Assembly: GCA_903868035.1 (NCBI GenBank)
Contig: CAIPTQ010000147.1
Location: 1-22,121, forward strand
DNA length: 22,121 nucleotides
DNA from: an uncultured Phycisphaerales bacterium
GTDB taxonomy: Bacteria > Planctomycetota > Phycisphaerae > WQYP01
Direction of reading: 5' to 3'
Each line of letters begins with the position of its first letter. Within the stretch, counting starts at the first letter, position 1. Positions 5,980 through 13,807 of this stretch are shown here, piece by piece. A program made the translations under genes and the position numbers. A model generated the notes under the pieces. The model was not told the DNA's origin and ran no database searches. It saw only the letters and a program-made list of their open reading frames with translations.

Positions 5980-7140
5980 ATGGCACGCGTCACGTTGGAA
6001 AAAGTCTCCAAGACCTACCCCCAAAGCGTCAAGCCGGCGGTCAATGCCATTGACCTGGACATTGCCGACCGGGAATTCGTCGTGCTCGTGGGGCCTTCGG
6101 GCTGCGGCAAATCGACGACGCTGCGCATGATCGCGGGGTTGGAGGACATCACGGGCGGCACGATCAAGATCGGCGACCGCGTCGTCAACGACGTGCAGCC
6201 CAAAGACCGCGATATTGCGATGGTCTTCCAGAACTACGCGTTGTATCCGCATATGTCGGTGTTCAAGAACATGGCCTTTGGCCTGGAACTGCGGCGGCGC
6301 GAGCTGGGGCTGTCGCGCGAGCAGATCAAGACCCGGGTGATGGAAGCGGCCAAGATTCTGCATATTGAGGAGTATCTGGACCGCAAGCCGCGGGCGCTTT
6401 CCGGCGGGCAGCGGCAGCGGGTGGCGCTGGGGCGGGCGATTGTGCGGAATCCCAAGGCGTTTTTGTTTGATGAGCCGCTGTCGAACCTGGACGCCAAGCT
6501 GCGCGTGGAGACGCGGGCGGAGATCAAAAAGCTGCACCTGCGGCTCCAGACCACCACCATCTATGTCACGCACGATCAGGAAGAGGCCATGACCCTGGGG
6601 GACCGCATCGTGGTCATGAAGGACGGCGTCATCCAGCAGTGCGCCTCGCCGCTGGAGGTATATGACCGGCCGGCGAACCGGTTCGTGGCGGGATTCGTCG
6701 GTACGCCGCCGATGAACTTCATCAAGGGTCGGATCGTGACGGAAAGCTCGGGGCCGGTGTGGTTTGCGTTTGGGGAGCAGAAAATTCTGCTGCCGCGGGA
6801 TTTATGGGCGGCGGCGGCGTTGCGCGCGGGGCACGATACGATTCTGGGGGTTCGGCCGGAGGGTTTGTGCCCGGCGGCGGAGGGGAAATTTGCATGGGAA
6901 CAGAACGGTTTTGACGCGAAGGTGAATGTGTTGGAGCCGTTAGGGGACCGTGTGGATATGTCGCTTTCGGCGGGTCCGGAGCAGTTGGTATGCCGGGCCG
7001 ATGCGCATCAGTTTGGCAAACTGGCGATTGGCGGTATAATTCGGGTCTTCATGGACCTTGGAAGGGTTCATCTGTTCGAGCCAGGAGACAATGGCGTGAA
7101 TATCACGCTGACACGCGAGTCCAGTCATGCGGCTGCATAA
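5980..7140 (+). CDS. ABC transporter ATP-binding protein, MalK/UgpC/MsmX type
   Basis: A 386-residue ATPase of carbohydrate importers. Walker A is GPSGCGKST (38-46), the Q-loop is [11 protein letters not shown], the signature is LSGGQRQRV (140-148), Walker B is LFDEP with D164/E165, and the H-loop histidine is H198 ([10 protein letters not shown]). The C-terminal third, from about residue 240, is the TOBE/OB-fold regulatory domain seen in MalK and UgpC, beginning after the family-typical [11 protein letters not shown]. The ATG at 5980 follows AGGTG. No permease or binding-protein gene is adjacent, so it is probably a shared ATPase serving several sugar importers, as MsmX does in Bacillus. Substrate is therefore unknown. 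Its last codons overlap a strong promoter-like sequence facing nusA. Confidence 0.93.
   Translation: MARVTLEKVSKTYPQSVKPAVNAIDLDIADREFVVLVGPSGCGKSTTLRMIAGLEDITGGTIKIGDRVVNDVQPKDRDIAMVFQNYALYPHMSVFKNMAFGLELRRRELGLSREQIKTRVMEAAKILHIEEYLDRKPRALSGGQRQRVALGRAIVRNPKAFLFDEPLSNLDAKLRVETRAEIKKLHLRLQTTTIYVTHDQEEAMTLGDRIVVMKDGVIQQCASPLEVYDRPANRFVAGFVGTPPMNFIKGRIVTESSGPVWFAFGEQKILLPRDLWAAAALRAGHDTILGVRPEGLCPAAEGKFAWEQNGFDAKVNVLEPLGDRVDMSLSAGPEQLVCRADAHQFGKLAIGGIIRVFMDLGRVHLFEPGDNGVNITLTRESSHAAA
7013..7040 (+). promoter_or_regulatory. candidate strong promoter for the nusA-infB operon, inside the ATPase gene
   Basis: TTGGCA (7013-7018) and a perfect TATAAT (7035-7040) are separated by 16 bp. Transcription would start near 7047 and yield an untranslated leader of about 430 nt before the nusA ATG, much of it after the ATPase stop codon. 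Confidence 0.5.
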
Positions 7141-7170
7141 GTCGCACATGTTCCCGCCGGCATTCGCGTC

Positions 7171-7390
7171 CTCCGCGATTTTGCGGAGTGCCGTCCCGCG
7201 AGTGTCCGGCTCGGGCGAACCGCAGCTTTTTGCGGGTTGCTCAGGCTTGGGCGGAACCGCTGCCCCGATCGGATCAAGGAGGTGGACCTCTTGACGATGG
7301 ATCGAGTTTGAGCGGTTTCGTTTCGCATCTTTTTTAGATGCGAAAAATGGACGGTGGAGTTTTCTCCACCGCTTGTGTTTTTGCGGTGGA
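7171..7390 (+). promoter_or_regulatory. highly structured leader upstream of nusA
   Basis: The 338 bp between the ATPase stop and the nusA ATG hold no full-size gene but a chain of inverted repeats. They are: 7171-7176 with 7183-7188 (6 bp, perfect); 7218-7224 with 7231-7238 (7 bp, one bulge); 7252-7261 with 7311-7320 (10 bp, one G-U), enclosing 7266-7270 with 7300-7304 and a hairpin 7274-7283/7286-7294; 7321-7330 with 7336-7345 (10 bp, perfect); and a pair of alternative hairpins at 7352-7390. Such a series suggests a cis-acting RNA controlling the NusA/IF2 operon. It matches no riboswitch class I can name. Base-paired arms were read by eye, not folded by program. Confidence 0.55.
7352..7390 (+). 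terminator. possible attenuator: two mutually exclusive hairpins
   Basis: Arm A CGGTGGAG (7352-7359) pairs perfectly with CTCCACCG (7364-7371) across a TTTT loop. This is followed by a T-rich stretch (CTTGTGTTTTT, 7372-7382), a weak intrinsic-terminator layout. The same middle arm, TCCACCGC (7365-7372), also pairs perfectly with GCGGTGGA (7383-7390). Only one of the two can form at a time. Confidence 0.45.
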
Positions 7391-7478
7391 TGAATTGTTT
7401 AGCCGCGCGCCGGGCGGTCAGGCGTACGAAATGACGAAAGTTGTTTCGACAATTGAATACCCCCTTTTTGGAAGAAAA

Positions 7479-8870
7479 ATGAACCAAGACCTGCTCCGCA
7501 TTGTCGATTCGATCTCGCGCGACAAAAATATCGACAAGGAAGAAATCTTCATGGACATAGAAGCCGCGCTTTTATCGGCCGCGCGGAAATTCTACGGCGA
7601 GGCGGACGATGTGGCGTGTGCGATCGACCGGATGAACGGCGAGATCGAGGTGCGCAAGGGCGAAACCCTGATCGATTACCGGGAATTTGGGCGCATTGCG
7701 GCCCAGACGGCCAAGCAGGTGCTGATTCAAAAAATCCGGGAGAACGAACGCACGAGCATTTTAGACGAATATACCGAGCAAAAAGGGCAAATTATCACGG
7801 GTTCGGTCTCGCGATTTGAGGGTAATGCGCTGATCGTCAACGTGGGGCGGTCGGAGGGGTTCTTGCCCAAAAGCGAGCAAATCCCCGGCGAGACGCACAA
7901 CACCGGCGAGCGCATCCGCTGCCTGCTGCTGGACGTCCGCGATGCCGGCAGCCAGGTGAAGCTGATTTTGTCGCGCAGTCATCCCGATTTCATCCGGCGG
8001 CTGTTTGAAGTGGAAGTGCCGGAGGTGCAGGAGAAGGTGATCGAGGTCAAGGCGCTGGCGCGGGAGGCGGGGTATCGCACCAAGATCGCGGTGACGAGCA
8101 TTGATACGAAGGTGGACGCGGTGGGGGCGTGCGTGGGCGTGCGGGGCAGCCGGATCAAGAACATTGTGGATGAACTGGGCGGGGAGAAAATCGACATTGT
8201 GCGGTGGAATGATTCGTCGCAAATTCTCATTACAAATGCCCTTAAACCAGCCGAAATTGTGGAAACCTCGCTGAATTTTGAACTCAACCGCGCTACGGTG
8301 GTGGTCAACGAAGACCAGCTCAGCCTGGCCATCGGCAAGCGCGGGCAAAATGTGCGCCTCGCCGCCCGCCTGACCGGCTGGGACATCGACATCCTCACGC
8401 CCAAGGAATACAACAAGGGTCTGGAGGATATGGAAAAGGCGCTCAAGACGATCGAAGGCGTGGACGAGGGGATGCTCGACCGGATGGTGGCGCTGGGCAT
8501 CATCAACCTGCTGGACATCGAGGAGATCGGGACCGAGCCTTTGGTCAAGGAATTGCAACTGGCGGCGGAATTGGCGGAGAAGATCGTCAAGCTGGCGGCG
8601 GAAGAGGCCAAGCGGATCGCCGCCGAGGATGCCGCCCGCCGGATCGCCGAAGAGGAAGCCAAACGGCAGCAGGTGTCGCCGTTGGATGCGGCGCTGGCCG
8701 CGGCCGGGCCGGCCGAGTCAACAGGTCCGAAGCTCAGTCCGCTGGCGGCGTTGGAAGCCGCGCCGGCCCCCGCGCCGATCCCGGAGCCGGAACCCACTCC
8801 CGCACCCGCGGCAGAACCCGCCGCGGCCCCTGCGGCCCTGGCGGGACAACCGGAGGCCACCACCGGATAA
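7479..8870 (+). CDS. nusA: transcription termination/antitermination factor NusA
   Basis: A 463-residue NusA, the RNA-polymerase-bound factor controlling pausing, termination and rRNA antitermination. The ATG at 7479 is chosen because MNQDLLRIVDSISRDKNI is the canonical N-terminus and GGAAG lies 4 bp upstream. Domains are the N-terminal polymerase-binding domain (1-100), S1 (about 103-166, GQIITGSVSRFEGNALIVNVG), KH1 with GVRGSRIKNIV (220-230), and KH2 with AIGKRGQNVRLAARLTGW (284-301). A helical region follows, then an Ala/Glu-rich coiled part (about 370-400), and the protein ends in an Ala/Pro/Glu-rich tail of about 60 residues that is not part of standard NusA. rimP, the usual upstream neighbour, is absent. 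infB follows after 101 bp. Confidence 0.97.
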   Translation: MNQDLLRIVDSISRDKNIDKEEIFMDIEAALLSAARKFYGEADDVACAIDRMNGEIEVRKGETLIDYREFGRIAAQTAKQVLIQKIRENERTSILDEYTEQKGQIITGSVSRFEGNALIVNVGRSEGFLPKSEQIPGETHNTGERIRCLLLDVRDAGSQVKLILSRSHPDFIRRLFEVEVPEVQEKVIEVKALAREAGYRTKIAVTSIDTKVDAVGACVGVRGSRIKNIVDELGGEKIDIVRWNDSSQILITNALKPAEIVETSLNFELNRATVVVNEDQLSLAIGKRGQNVRLAARLTGWDIDILTPKEYNKGLEDMEKALKTIEGVDEGMLDRMVALGIINLLDIEEIGTEPLVKELQLAAELAEKIVKLAAEEAKRIAAEDAARRIAEEEAKRQQVSPLDAALAAAGPAESTGPKLSPLAALEAAPAPAPIPEPEPTPAPAAEPAAAPAALAGQPEATTG

Positions 8871-8882
8871 CAGTGCAATCAG

Positions 8883-8903
8883 GCTGCCGCCCCAGGCGGC
8901 AGC
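8883..8903 (+). other. perfect 9-bp hairpin between nusA and infB
   Basis: GCTGCCGCC (8883-8891) pairs perfectly with GGCGGCAGC (8895-8903) across a 3-base loop, just after the nusA stop. No T-run follows, so it is not a standard terminator. It could be an RNA processing or stability element between two genes needed in different amounts. Confidence 0.5.
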
Positions 8904-8971
8904 GGCAGTAAGAAAGCAGAGCGAACGTTGAGGATTTTTCACGGTGCCGAACGGTTATTCGGGAGTTTTAC

Positions 8972-11900
8972 TTGATTCACAGAGTACATCAGATTGCCAA
9001 AGACCTCAGCATTGACAGCAAGGCCATCGTCAAGAAATTGGGCGATGAGGGCATCCCACCGCCTCCGGACAAGGACAAGGAGGGCAAGCAGAAACCCTGG
9101 ACGCACATGAGTCCGGTCAGCGCGGGCCTGGAGGAGACCATCCGGGAATGGTTCGCCGCCGGGGCCTTGCATACCGCGGTGGAAACCACCCTGCACGTGG
9201 AAGCGGCCAAGCTCAAGAAAACGCCCCGCAAACGGAGTACGAAGAAGGCTGCTGGCGAGGCGGACATCGGGGGGAGTGATGGAGGCGATACCGCGACGGC
9301 CGTCGCCGAACCGCCTCCGGAGGTGGAGGCGGCACCGTTTGTGCGTGAAGAAATCGTCACGCCGGTGGAAGAACCCGTCGAAGTTGTGACACCGGCGGCC
9401 CCAATGTTGGAAACCGCCGCGCCCCCCGTGGCGCCGGTGCCGGTCACGGCGGTGGAAGCCCCGGCAGCGCCCGCGGCGCCTCTTGCGCCTGCGGAATCCA
9501 CAGCGCCCATGGCACCCCCGGTGGCACCCGAAGTGCCGGTTGCGACCCCGGTGGAAGCGCCCGCCGCGCCGGTGGCGCCGGCTGAGGCTCCCGTTAAGCC
9601 GGGCGCACCGGTCAAAGCGGCCGCGCCGGCGGTACCAGCCGCGCCTGCAGCACCCGTTAAGCCGGCAACACCTGAAATTCCGCAGAAGCCGGTGCGTCCG
9701 ACAGTCCGGCCGGTGGGCGTGCTCAACGTGCCAACACGTCCAACGATGATTACGCCGGGTCCGCAGGTCAAGCCGGCGCCCGCGCAGCTCAAGGGTCCGA
9801 ATGTGATCCGGGTGGAGCAGCCGGACAATCTGCCCGCGCCGCGCGCGGGCGTGCGGCGTCCGCCCCAGCAGGGGCAGGGCATGGGTTCCGGCGGGCCGAG
9901 TCGCGGCGGCGCGGGGATGGCCATGCCGCCGATGCCGCTGCCCACGAGTACGGGGCGCAAGAGCAGTTCCAGCCGGGGCGCCGCGGTGCCGGTGGATGAT
10001 GAAGAAGCCGCCGCCAAGAAGAAAGGCCGCACGGTTCGCCGGGGCGGCACGGGCCGGCGCGGGGACGCGGGGGCGGATCTGATCCGCGAATGGCGCGAGG
10101 CCGACATCCTGGAATTGCAGGAGCGCCTGCACAACGCGCCGGGCGTGCTCAAGGAACGCAAGCGCGAGATGAACAAGCAGCAGCGCGTGCCCGGCTCCCA
10201 TGTGACGGCCGCGCGGCCCACGCACGTGGAGGTCATCCCGCCCATCACCATCCGCGCGCTGTCGGAGGCCATGGGCGTGAAATCCAGCGAAGTGCTCAAG
10301 AAACTGCTCGCCCAGGGCACCATGACGACCGTCAACCAGGTGATCGAGCCGGAGGCGGCGCAGGTGCTGGCCCTGGAGTTCGGCCTGGAACTGATCATCA
10401 AGGCGCGAGAGAGCCTGGCGGCCGTGCTCGAACGGGAATACAAGGTGCGCGAGGAATCCGCCGAAAAAACCTACCGCCTTCCCGTCGTCACCATCTTGGG
10501 CCACGTCGATCACGGCAAGACCAGCCTGCTGGACAAAATTCGCTCCGCCAACGTGGCGGCGGGCGAAGCCGGCGGCATCACGCAGCATGTCGGGGCGTAC
10601 ACGGTGGAAGTCACCGGCGGCGACGGCAAGCCCAAACGCGTCACCTTCCTGGACACCCCCGGCCACCAGGCCTTCACGGCCATGCGCGCCCGCGGGGCCA
10701 ACATCACCGACGTGGTCGTGCTGGTGGTGGCCGCCGACGACGGCGTGATGCCCCAGACGGTGGAATCGATCAGCCACGCCAAGGCGGCGGGCGTCCCCAT
10801 CGTCGTGGCGATGAACAAGATCGACAAGCCCGATGCCAACCCCAACAAAGTGCTGGGCCAGCTTGCCGAGCAGGGCCTCAACCCCGCCGAATGGGGCGGC
10901 GACACCGAAGTGGTGCGCACCAGCGCCGTGACCGGCGCGGGCATCAAGGAATTGATCGAATACCTCGACTACACCGCCACGCTCAAGGAACTCAAGGGCA
11001 GCCCGGCGCTGCCGGCGCGGGGCGCGGTCATCGAAGCCTTCATGGACCCCAACCGTGGCGTGGTGGCGCGCGTGCTGGTGCAAAACGGCACGCTGCACAT
11101 CGGCGACACCCTCGTGTGCGGGCCGGCCTGGGGCCGCGTGCGCTCGATCTCCGACGACAAGGGCCAGCAGATCGAGGAAGCCGGTCCATCCTCCCCGGTC
11201 GAGGTCATCGGCCTGGATGGCGTGCCCGCCCCGGGCGACAAGTTCCAGGCCGTGGAAGACCCCAATGAGGCCCGCGACATTGCCGAGGAGCGCTCCCAGT
11301 CCGATCGCGCGGGCGAAATCGCCCAGCGCCGCAAGGTCACGCTGGAAAATCTTTTCGACACCATCCAGCAGGGCACCGTCAAGGAACTGGCCGTCATCCT
11401 CAAGGCCGACGTGCAGGGCTCTGTGGACGTGCTCAAGCACCTGCTGACCGAGGAACTCTCCAAGGAAGTCAAGGTGCGGCTGCTCCACGCGGCCGTCGGC
11501 GGCATCTCCGAGAGCGACGTGCTGTTGGCCGAGGCTTCGGAGGCCATCATCATCGGCTTCTCCGTCGTGCCCGACGAAACGGCCCGCAAACTCGCCGAGG
11601 ATACCGGCGTGGAAATCCGCACCTACCGCATCATCTACGAAATCACCGACGACATCCGCAAGGCCCTCACCGGGATGCTCTCCCCCACCAAGCAGGACCA
11701 AATCCTCGGCCATGCCGAGATTCGCCAGGTCATCAAGGTCTCCAAGGTCGGCAACATCGGCGGCTGCATCGTCAGCGACGGCGTCCTGCAGCGGAACAAC
11801 AAGTACCGCCTCACCCGCGACGGCGCGGTCGTCGTCGAGGGCCTCACGCTCGAAAGCCTCAAACGCTTCAAGGAGGACGTCAAGGAAGTCCGCGGCGGCC

Positions 11901-11995
11901 TGGAGTGCGGCATCAAACTCGCCGGCTACGACGACATCAAAATCGGCGACCGCCTGGAAGCGTACAAGACCGTGGATGTGGCAAGAACACTTTAA
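8972..11995 (+). CDS. infB: translation initiation factor IF-2
   Basis: A 1007-residue IF-2, the GTPase that brings fMet-tRNA to the ribosome. The start is a TTG at 8972: no ATG or GTG is in frame before the conserved IF2_N helix ([22 protein letters not shown]), and GGGAG lies 6 bp upstream. Residues about 115-290 are an Ala/Pro/Val/Glu low-complexity linker, followed by a Gly/Arg/Ser-rich basic stretch. A second IF2_N-like segment comes before the G domain, which has G1 GHVDHGKTS (510-518), G3 DTPGH (561-565) and G4 NKID (615-618). Domains II, III and the fMet-binding C2 domain follow and look complete. The stop overlaps an ATG (TAATG) leading into the repeat before ylxP. Confidence 0.97.
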   Translation: MIHRVHQIAKDLSIDSKAIVKKLGDEGIPPPPDKDKEGKQKPWTHMSPVSAGLEETIREWFAAGALHTAVETTLHVEAAKLKKTPRKRSTKKAAGEADIGGSDGGDTATAVAEPPPEVEAAPFVREEIVTPVEEPVEVVTPAAPMLETAAPPVAPVPVTAVEAPAAPAAPLAPAESTAPMAPPVAPEVPVATPVEAPAAPVAPAEAPVKPGAPVKAAAPAVPAAPAAPVKPATPEIPQKPVRPTVRPVGVLNVPTRPTMITPGPQVKPAPAQLKGPNVIRVEQPDNLPAPRAGVRRPPQQGQGMGSGGPSRGGAGMAMPPMPLPTSTGRKSSSSRGAAVPVDDEEAAAKKKGRTVRRGGTGRRGDAGADLIREWREADILELQERLHNAPGVLKERKREMNKQQRVPGSHVTAARPTHVEVIPPITIRALSEAMGVKSSEVLKKLLAQGTMTTVNQVIEPEAAQVLALEFGLELIIKARESLAAVLEREYKVREESAEKTYRLPVVTILGHVDHGKTSLLDKIRSANVAAGEAGGITQHVGAYTVEVTGGDGKPKRVTFLDTPGHQAFTAMRARGANITDVVVLVVAADDGVMPQTVESISHAKAAGVPIVVAMNKIDKPDANPNKVLGQLAEQGLNPAEWGGDTEVVRTSAVTGAGIKELIEYLDYTATLKELKGSPALPARGAVIEAFMDPNRGVVARVLVQNGTLHIGDTLVCGPAWGRVRSISDDKGQQIEEAGPSSPVEVIGLDGVPAPGDKFQAVEDPNEARDIAEERSQSDRAGEIAQRRKVTLENLFDTIQQGTVKELAVILKADVQGSVDVLKHLLTEELSKEVKVRLLHAAVGGISESDVLLAEASEAIIIGFSVVPDETARKLAEDTGVEIRTYRIIYEITDDIRKALTGMLSPTKQDQILGHAEIRQVIKVSKVGNIGGCIVSDGVLQRNNKYRLTRDGAVVVEGLTLESLKRFKEDVKEVRGGLECGIKLAGYDDIKIGDRLEAYKTVDVARTL

Positions 11996-11999
11996 TGAA

Positions 12000-12066
12000 G
12001 TTTCGAGTTTCGAGTTTCAAGTTTCCAGATGGAGACACGAAACTCGAAACTGGAAACTCGAAACTC
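12000..12066. repeat. inverted pair of heptamer arrays (unit GTTTCGA / GAAACTC)
   Basis: Four heptamers (GTTTCGA, GTTTCGA, GTTTCAA, GTTTCCA; 12000-12027), an 11-bp spacer, then four inverted heptamers (GAAACTC, GAAACTG, GAAACTC, GAAACTC; 12039-12066). The arms can form a long, nearly perfect hairpin. It fills the whole gap between the infB stop and the ylxP ATG and is open in the ylxP frame. Confidence 0.9.
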
Positions 12067-12069
12067 AAC

Positions 12070-12360
12070 ATGCTGATCGGAATCCTGCAATTGGAACTGC
12101 GCCTCGGCGATGCCCTCAACCTCAACGACAAGCGGAAGCTCCTCCGCTCCCTCAAGGACAAATGGCATCACCACCACAATGTCTCCGTCGCCGAGGTCGA
12201 TCACCTCGACCACCCCCGGCACGCCCTGCTGGGCATCACCATGGTCGGCATGGATGCGCGGAAACTGGAAAGTTCGCTGGCCAAACTCGTGGAACACGTA
12301 AAACGGGAACGCTACGCGGAACTGCTGGATTTCCAGATCGAAGTGGTGGCGGGACGATGA
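12070..12360 (+). CDS. ylxP: DUF503 family protein (YlxP-like)
   Basis: A 96-residue DUF503 protein, a small family usually encoded between infB and rbfA. Its molecular role is still poorly defined; a link to ribosome assembly or late initiation is inferred from context. The core matches the family: LIGILQLELRLGDALNLNDKRKLLRSLKDK, then NVSVAEVDHLDH, and a C-terminal amphipathic helix. The ATG at 12070 fits the family's N-terminus. However, an in-frame ATG at 11995 overlaps the infB stop and would add 25 residues encoded by the heptamer repeat. There is no clear ribosome site before 12070, so coupled initiation at 11995 is a real alternative. Residues HHHH at 33-36 are unusual. Confidence 0.85.
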   Translation: MLIGILQLELRLGDALNLNDKRKLLRSLKDKWHHHHNVSVAEVDHLDHPRHALLGITMVGMDARKLESSLAKLVEHVKRERYAELLDFQIEVVAGR

Positions 12361-12376
12361 GTTTCCGCTCCCCCCG

Positions 12377-12466
12377 GCCGACGAGGGCGTCGGCACCACT
12401 GGAACCGCCGACGAGGGCGTCGGCACCACTGGAACCGCCGATGAGGGCATCGGCGTCACTGTGACC
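12377..12466. repeat. three tandem 30-bp hairpin repeats
   Basis: Units at 12377-12406, 12407-12436 and 12437-12466. Units 1 and 2 are identical. Each begins with the palindrome GCCGACGAGGGCGTCGGC (6-bp stem, 6-base loop). In unit 3 the stem changes to GCCGAT/ATCGGC, a matched C-G to T-A exchange. There are no unique spacers, so it is not a CRISPR array. It lies between ylxP and rbfA and ends 14 bp before the rbfA ATG. Confidence 0.93.
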
Positions 12467-12480
12467 ACCTGAAAGGATCC

Positions 12481-12873
12481 ATGGCTACCGCCATCCGACA
12501 ACTGAAAGTCGCCTCGCAAATCCAGCGGATCGTCGCCATGGTCCTGCTGCGCGATGTGGCCGACCCCCGCATCGACGGCCTGGTGAGCGTCACCCGTGTC
12601 GCCGTCACCAGCGACCTCCGCGAGGCCAAGGTCTTCCTGAGCCTGCTGGGCGGCACCCGCACCCCCGCCACCGTGCTCGAAGGCATTAAGTCCGCGGGCC
12701 GGCATATCCAGGCGGAAGTGGCCGAAAACCTGACCATGCGCTATGCCCCGCGCCTCTCGTTCCACCTCGATGAGTCGCTCAAAAAGCAGGCCGAAATCCT
12801 CAAGATCATTGATCAAGTCGCCGCCGAAAAAGGCCCGCTAAGGGCCGCCACTGAAGGGAAGAACGCCCCATGA
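12481..12873 (+). CDS. rbfA: 30S ribosome-binding factor A
   Basis: A 130-residue RbfA, a KH-like factor that binds the 30S subunit and assists 16S rRNA 5'-end maturation. Typical features are the helix QLKVASQIQRIVAMVLLRDVADPRI, the segment LVSVTRVAVTSDLREAKVFLSLLGG, and the C-terminal LTMRYAPRLSFHLDESLKKQAEILKII. AAGGA lies 4-8 bp before the ATG. The position after nusA-infB-ylxP is the classical one. The last codons overlap the next gene by four bases (ATGA), implying coupled translation. Confidence 0.95.
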   Translation: MATAIRQLKVASQIQRIVAMVLLRDVADPRIDGLVSVTRVAVTSDLREAKVFLSLLGGTRTPATVLEGIKSAGRHIQAEVAENLTMRYAPRLSFHLDESLKKQAEILKIIDQVAAEKGPLRAATEGKNAP

Positions 12874-13712
12874 ACAAGCTCAACGTGAAACTCGACGTGC
12901 TCAAAAAGACCATCGCCCGCCTGGTGAAATCCGCGCCGGCCCGCAAGCCCGAAGCGGCCGATCCGCTCACCCGGATCATCCGGGCCTTCCTCGAGTATGA
13001 CTGCGACGAACCCCGCACCACCGTCGCCGAGCGGAAAATCCTCGAGAACATGGTCGATTTCAACGAACTCCGCGTGACGCCGGCCATCGAACTGGCGGCC
13101 CTGCTGGGCGTGCGCTACCCGTTCGCCGAATCCCGCTGCGCCGGCCTCCACCGCACCCTCCAGAGCATCTTTGACCGCGAACACCACATGCGCCTCGACC
13201 GCATCAAGGAAATGAAAAAGGCCGAGATTCGCCCCTATTTCCAAAGCCTCGCCGGCATCACGCCGTACGTCGAGGCCGCCGTCAGCGTCGATTGCTTCGG
13301 CATCGCCGCCGCGCCCGTGGACACCAAGATGCTTCTCTGGCTGATCTCCAAGGACGCGCTGCCGGAAGGCACGGATATCCGCACCGCCCAGCACCACATC
13401 GAAAAATGCCTCAAGCCCGGCGAGGCCGAGGAATTCTTCCACGGCGCCCGCAAGGAAATCGACGAATGGGTTCCCCGAAGCTGGCCGCAGGTGGCCAAGG
13501 TGCCCTCGCCGATTTTGGCCCCGCCGCCCATCGAGGTCCACGGCGCGGAGGCCGCGAAGGTCCCACCCAAGGAGCCGCCGAAGGAAGCGCCGAAGGAAGC
13601 ACCGAAAGACGCTCCCAAGGACGCCAAGAAGCCCGAACCAGCCAAACTGGAAGCCGCCAAAGCGGACGCGGCCAAGAAGGCTCCTCCGCCGGCTCCCGCC
13701 AAGAAGAAATAG
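12870..13712 (+). CDS. HhH-GPD (endonuclease III-like) protein lacking the catalytic lysine, with Lys/Ala/Pro tail
   Basis: 280 residues. Residues about 30-200 look like the helix-hairpin-helix GPD fold of base-excision glycosylases. SLAGITPYVEAAVSVDCFG followed by APVDTKML (126-154) corresponds to the LPGVGRKTA...VDTHV hairpin and Asp loop of Nth. The catalytic aspartate is kept (D151). The Nth lysine is replaced (Tyr133 in the aligned hairpin), and the four-cysteine iron-sulfur loop is missing. Residues 228-280 form a repetitive PKEAPKDA/KK tail resembling histone-H1-type nucleic-acid-binding tails. The gene overlaps rbfA by ATGA. It may be a DNA- or RNA-binding derivative rather than a lyase. 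The fold is likely, the activity unknown. Confidence 0.6.
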   Translation: MNKLNVKLDVLKKTIARLVKSAPARKPEAADPLTRIIRAFLEYDCDEPRTTVAERKILENMVDFNELRVTPAIELAALLGVRYPFAESRCAGLHRTLQSIFDREHHMRLDRIKEMKKAEIRPYFQSLAGITPYVEAAVSVDCFGIAAAPVDTKMLLWLISKDALPEGTDIRTAQHHIEKCLKPGEAEEFFHGARKEIDEWVPRSWPQVAKVPSPILAPPPIEVHGAEAAKVPPKEPPKEAPKEAPKDAPKDAKKPEPAKLEAAKADAAKKAPPPAPAKKK

Positions 13713-13725
13713 CGTTCACCCCATC

Positions 13726-13741
13726 GGTTAATATTTTAACC
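13726..13741. promoter_or_regulatory. palindrome GTTA-N6-TAAC, candidate BlaI operator 1
   Basis: GGTTAA-TATT-TTAACC, a perfect inverted repeat 13 bp after the upstream gene's stop. It shares the core GTTA-N6-TAAC with the second palindrome at 13766-13789. It could alternatively act as part of a terminator for the rbfA operon, but no T-run follows. Confidence 0.45.
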
Positions 13742-13749
13742 CTTCCCCC

Positions 13750-13778
13750 TTGACTTCCCCCATTTCATGTGTTACTTT
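13750..13778 (+). promoter_or_regulatory. promoter of the blaI-M56 operon
   Basis: TTGACT (13750-13755), 17 bp, TACTTT (13773-13778). The -10 hexamer lies inside the palindrome at 13766-13789, so a bound repressor would block polymerase. Confidence 0.6.
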
Positions 13779-13789
13779 TTTAACACATG
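13766..13789. promoter_or_regulatory. palindrome overlapping the -10, candidate BlaI operator 2
   Basis: CATGTGTTA and TAACACATG are perfect 9-bp arms around a 6-bp spacer. The core GTTA-N6-TAAC is the same as in the palindrome 44 bp upstream. The position over the -10 and 18 bp before the blaI ATG is typical for autorepression by BlaI/MecI proteins. Confidence 0.65.
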
Positions 13790-13807
13790 CCCGTGGGAGG
13801 TGCTATT

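Noticed and set aside
7141..7320. tRNA gene ahead of nusA, as in some bacteria
   Set aside because: No GTTCRA T-loop, no acceptor-stem pairing or CCA on either strand.
7338..7478. N-terminal extension of nusA by 47 codons
   Set aside because: The extension overlaps the leader hairpins and has no counterpart in NusA; the ATG at 7479 has its own ribosome site and the canonical N-terminus.
8939..11713. 924-codon open frame on the minus strand opposite infB
   Set aside because: A shadow of high GC at third positions; the protein is His/Arg/Gly-biased nonsense while the plus strand encodes a complete IF-2.
12377..12466. CRISPR array
   Set aside because: Repeats are directly abutting 30-bp units with no unique spacers and no cas genes nearby.
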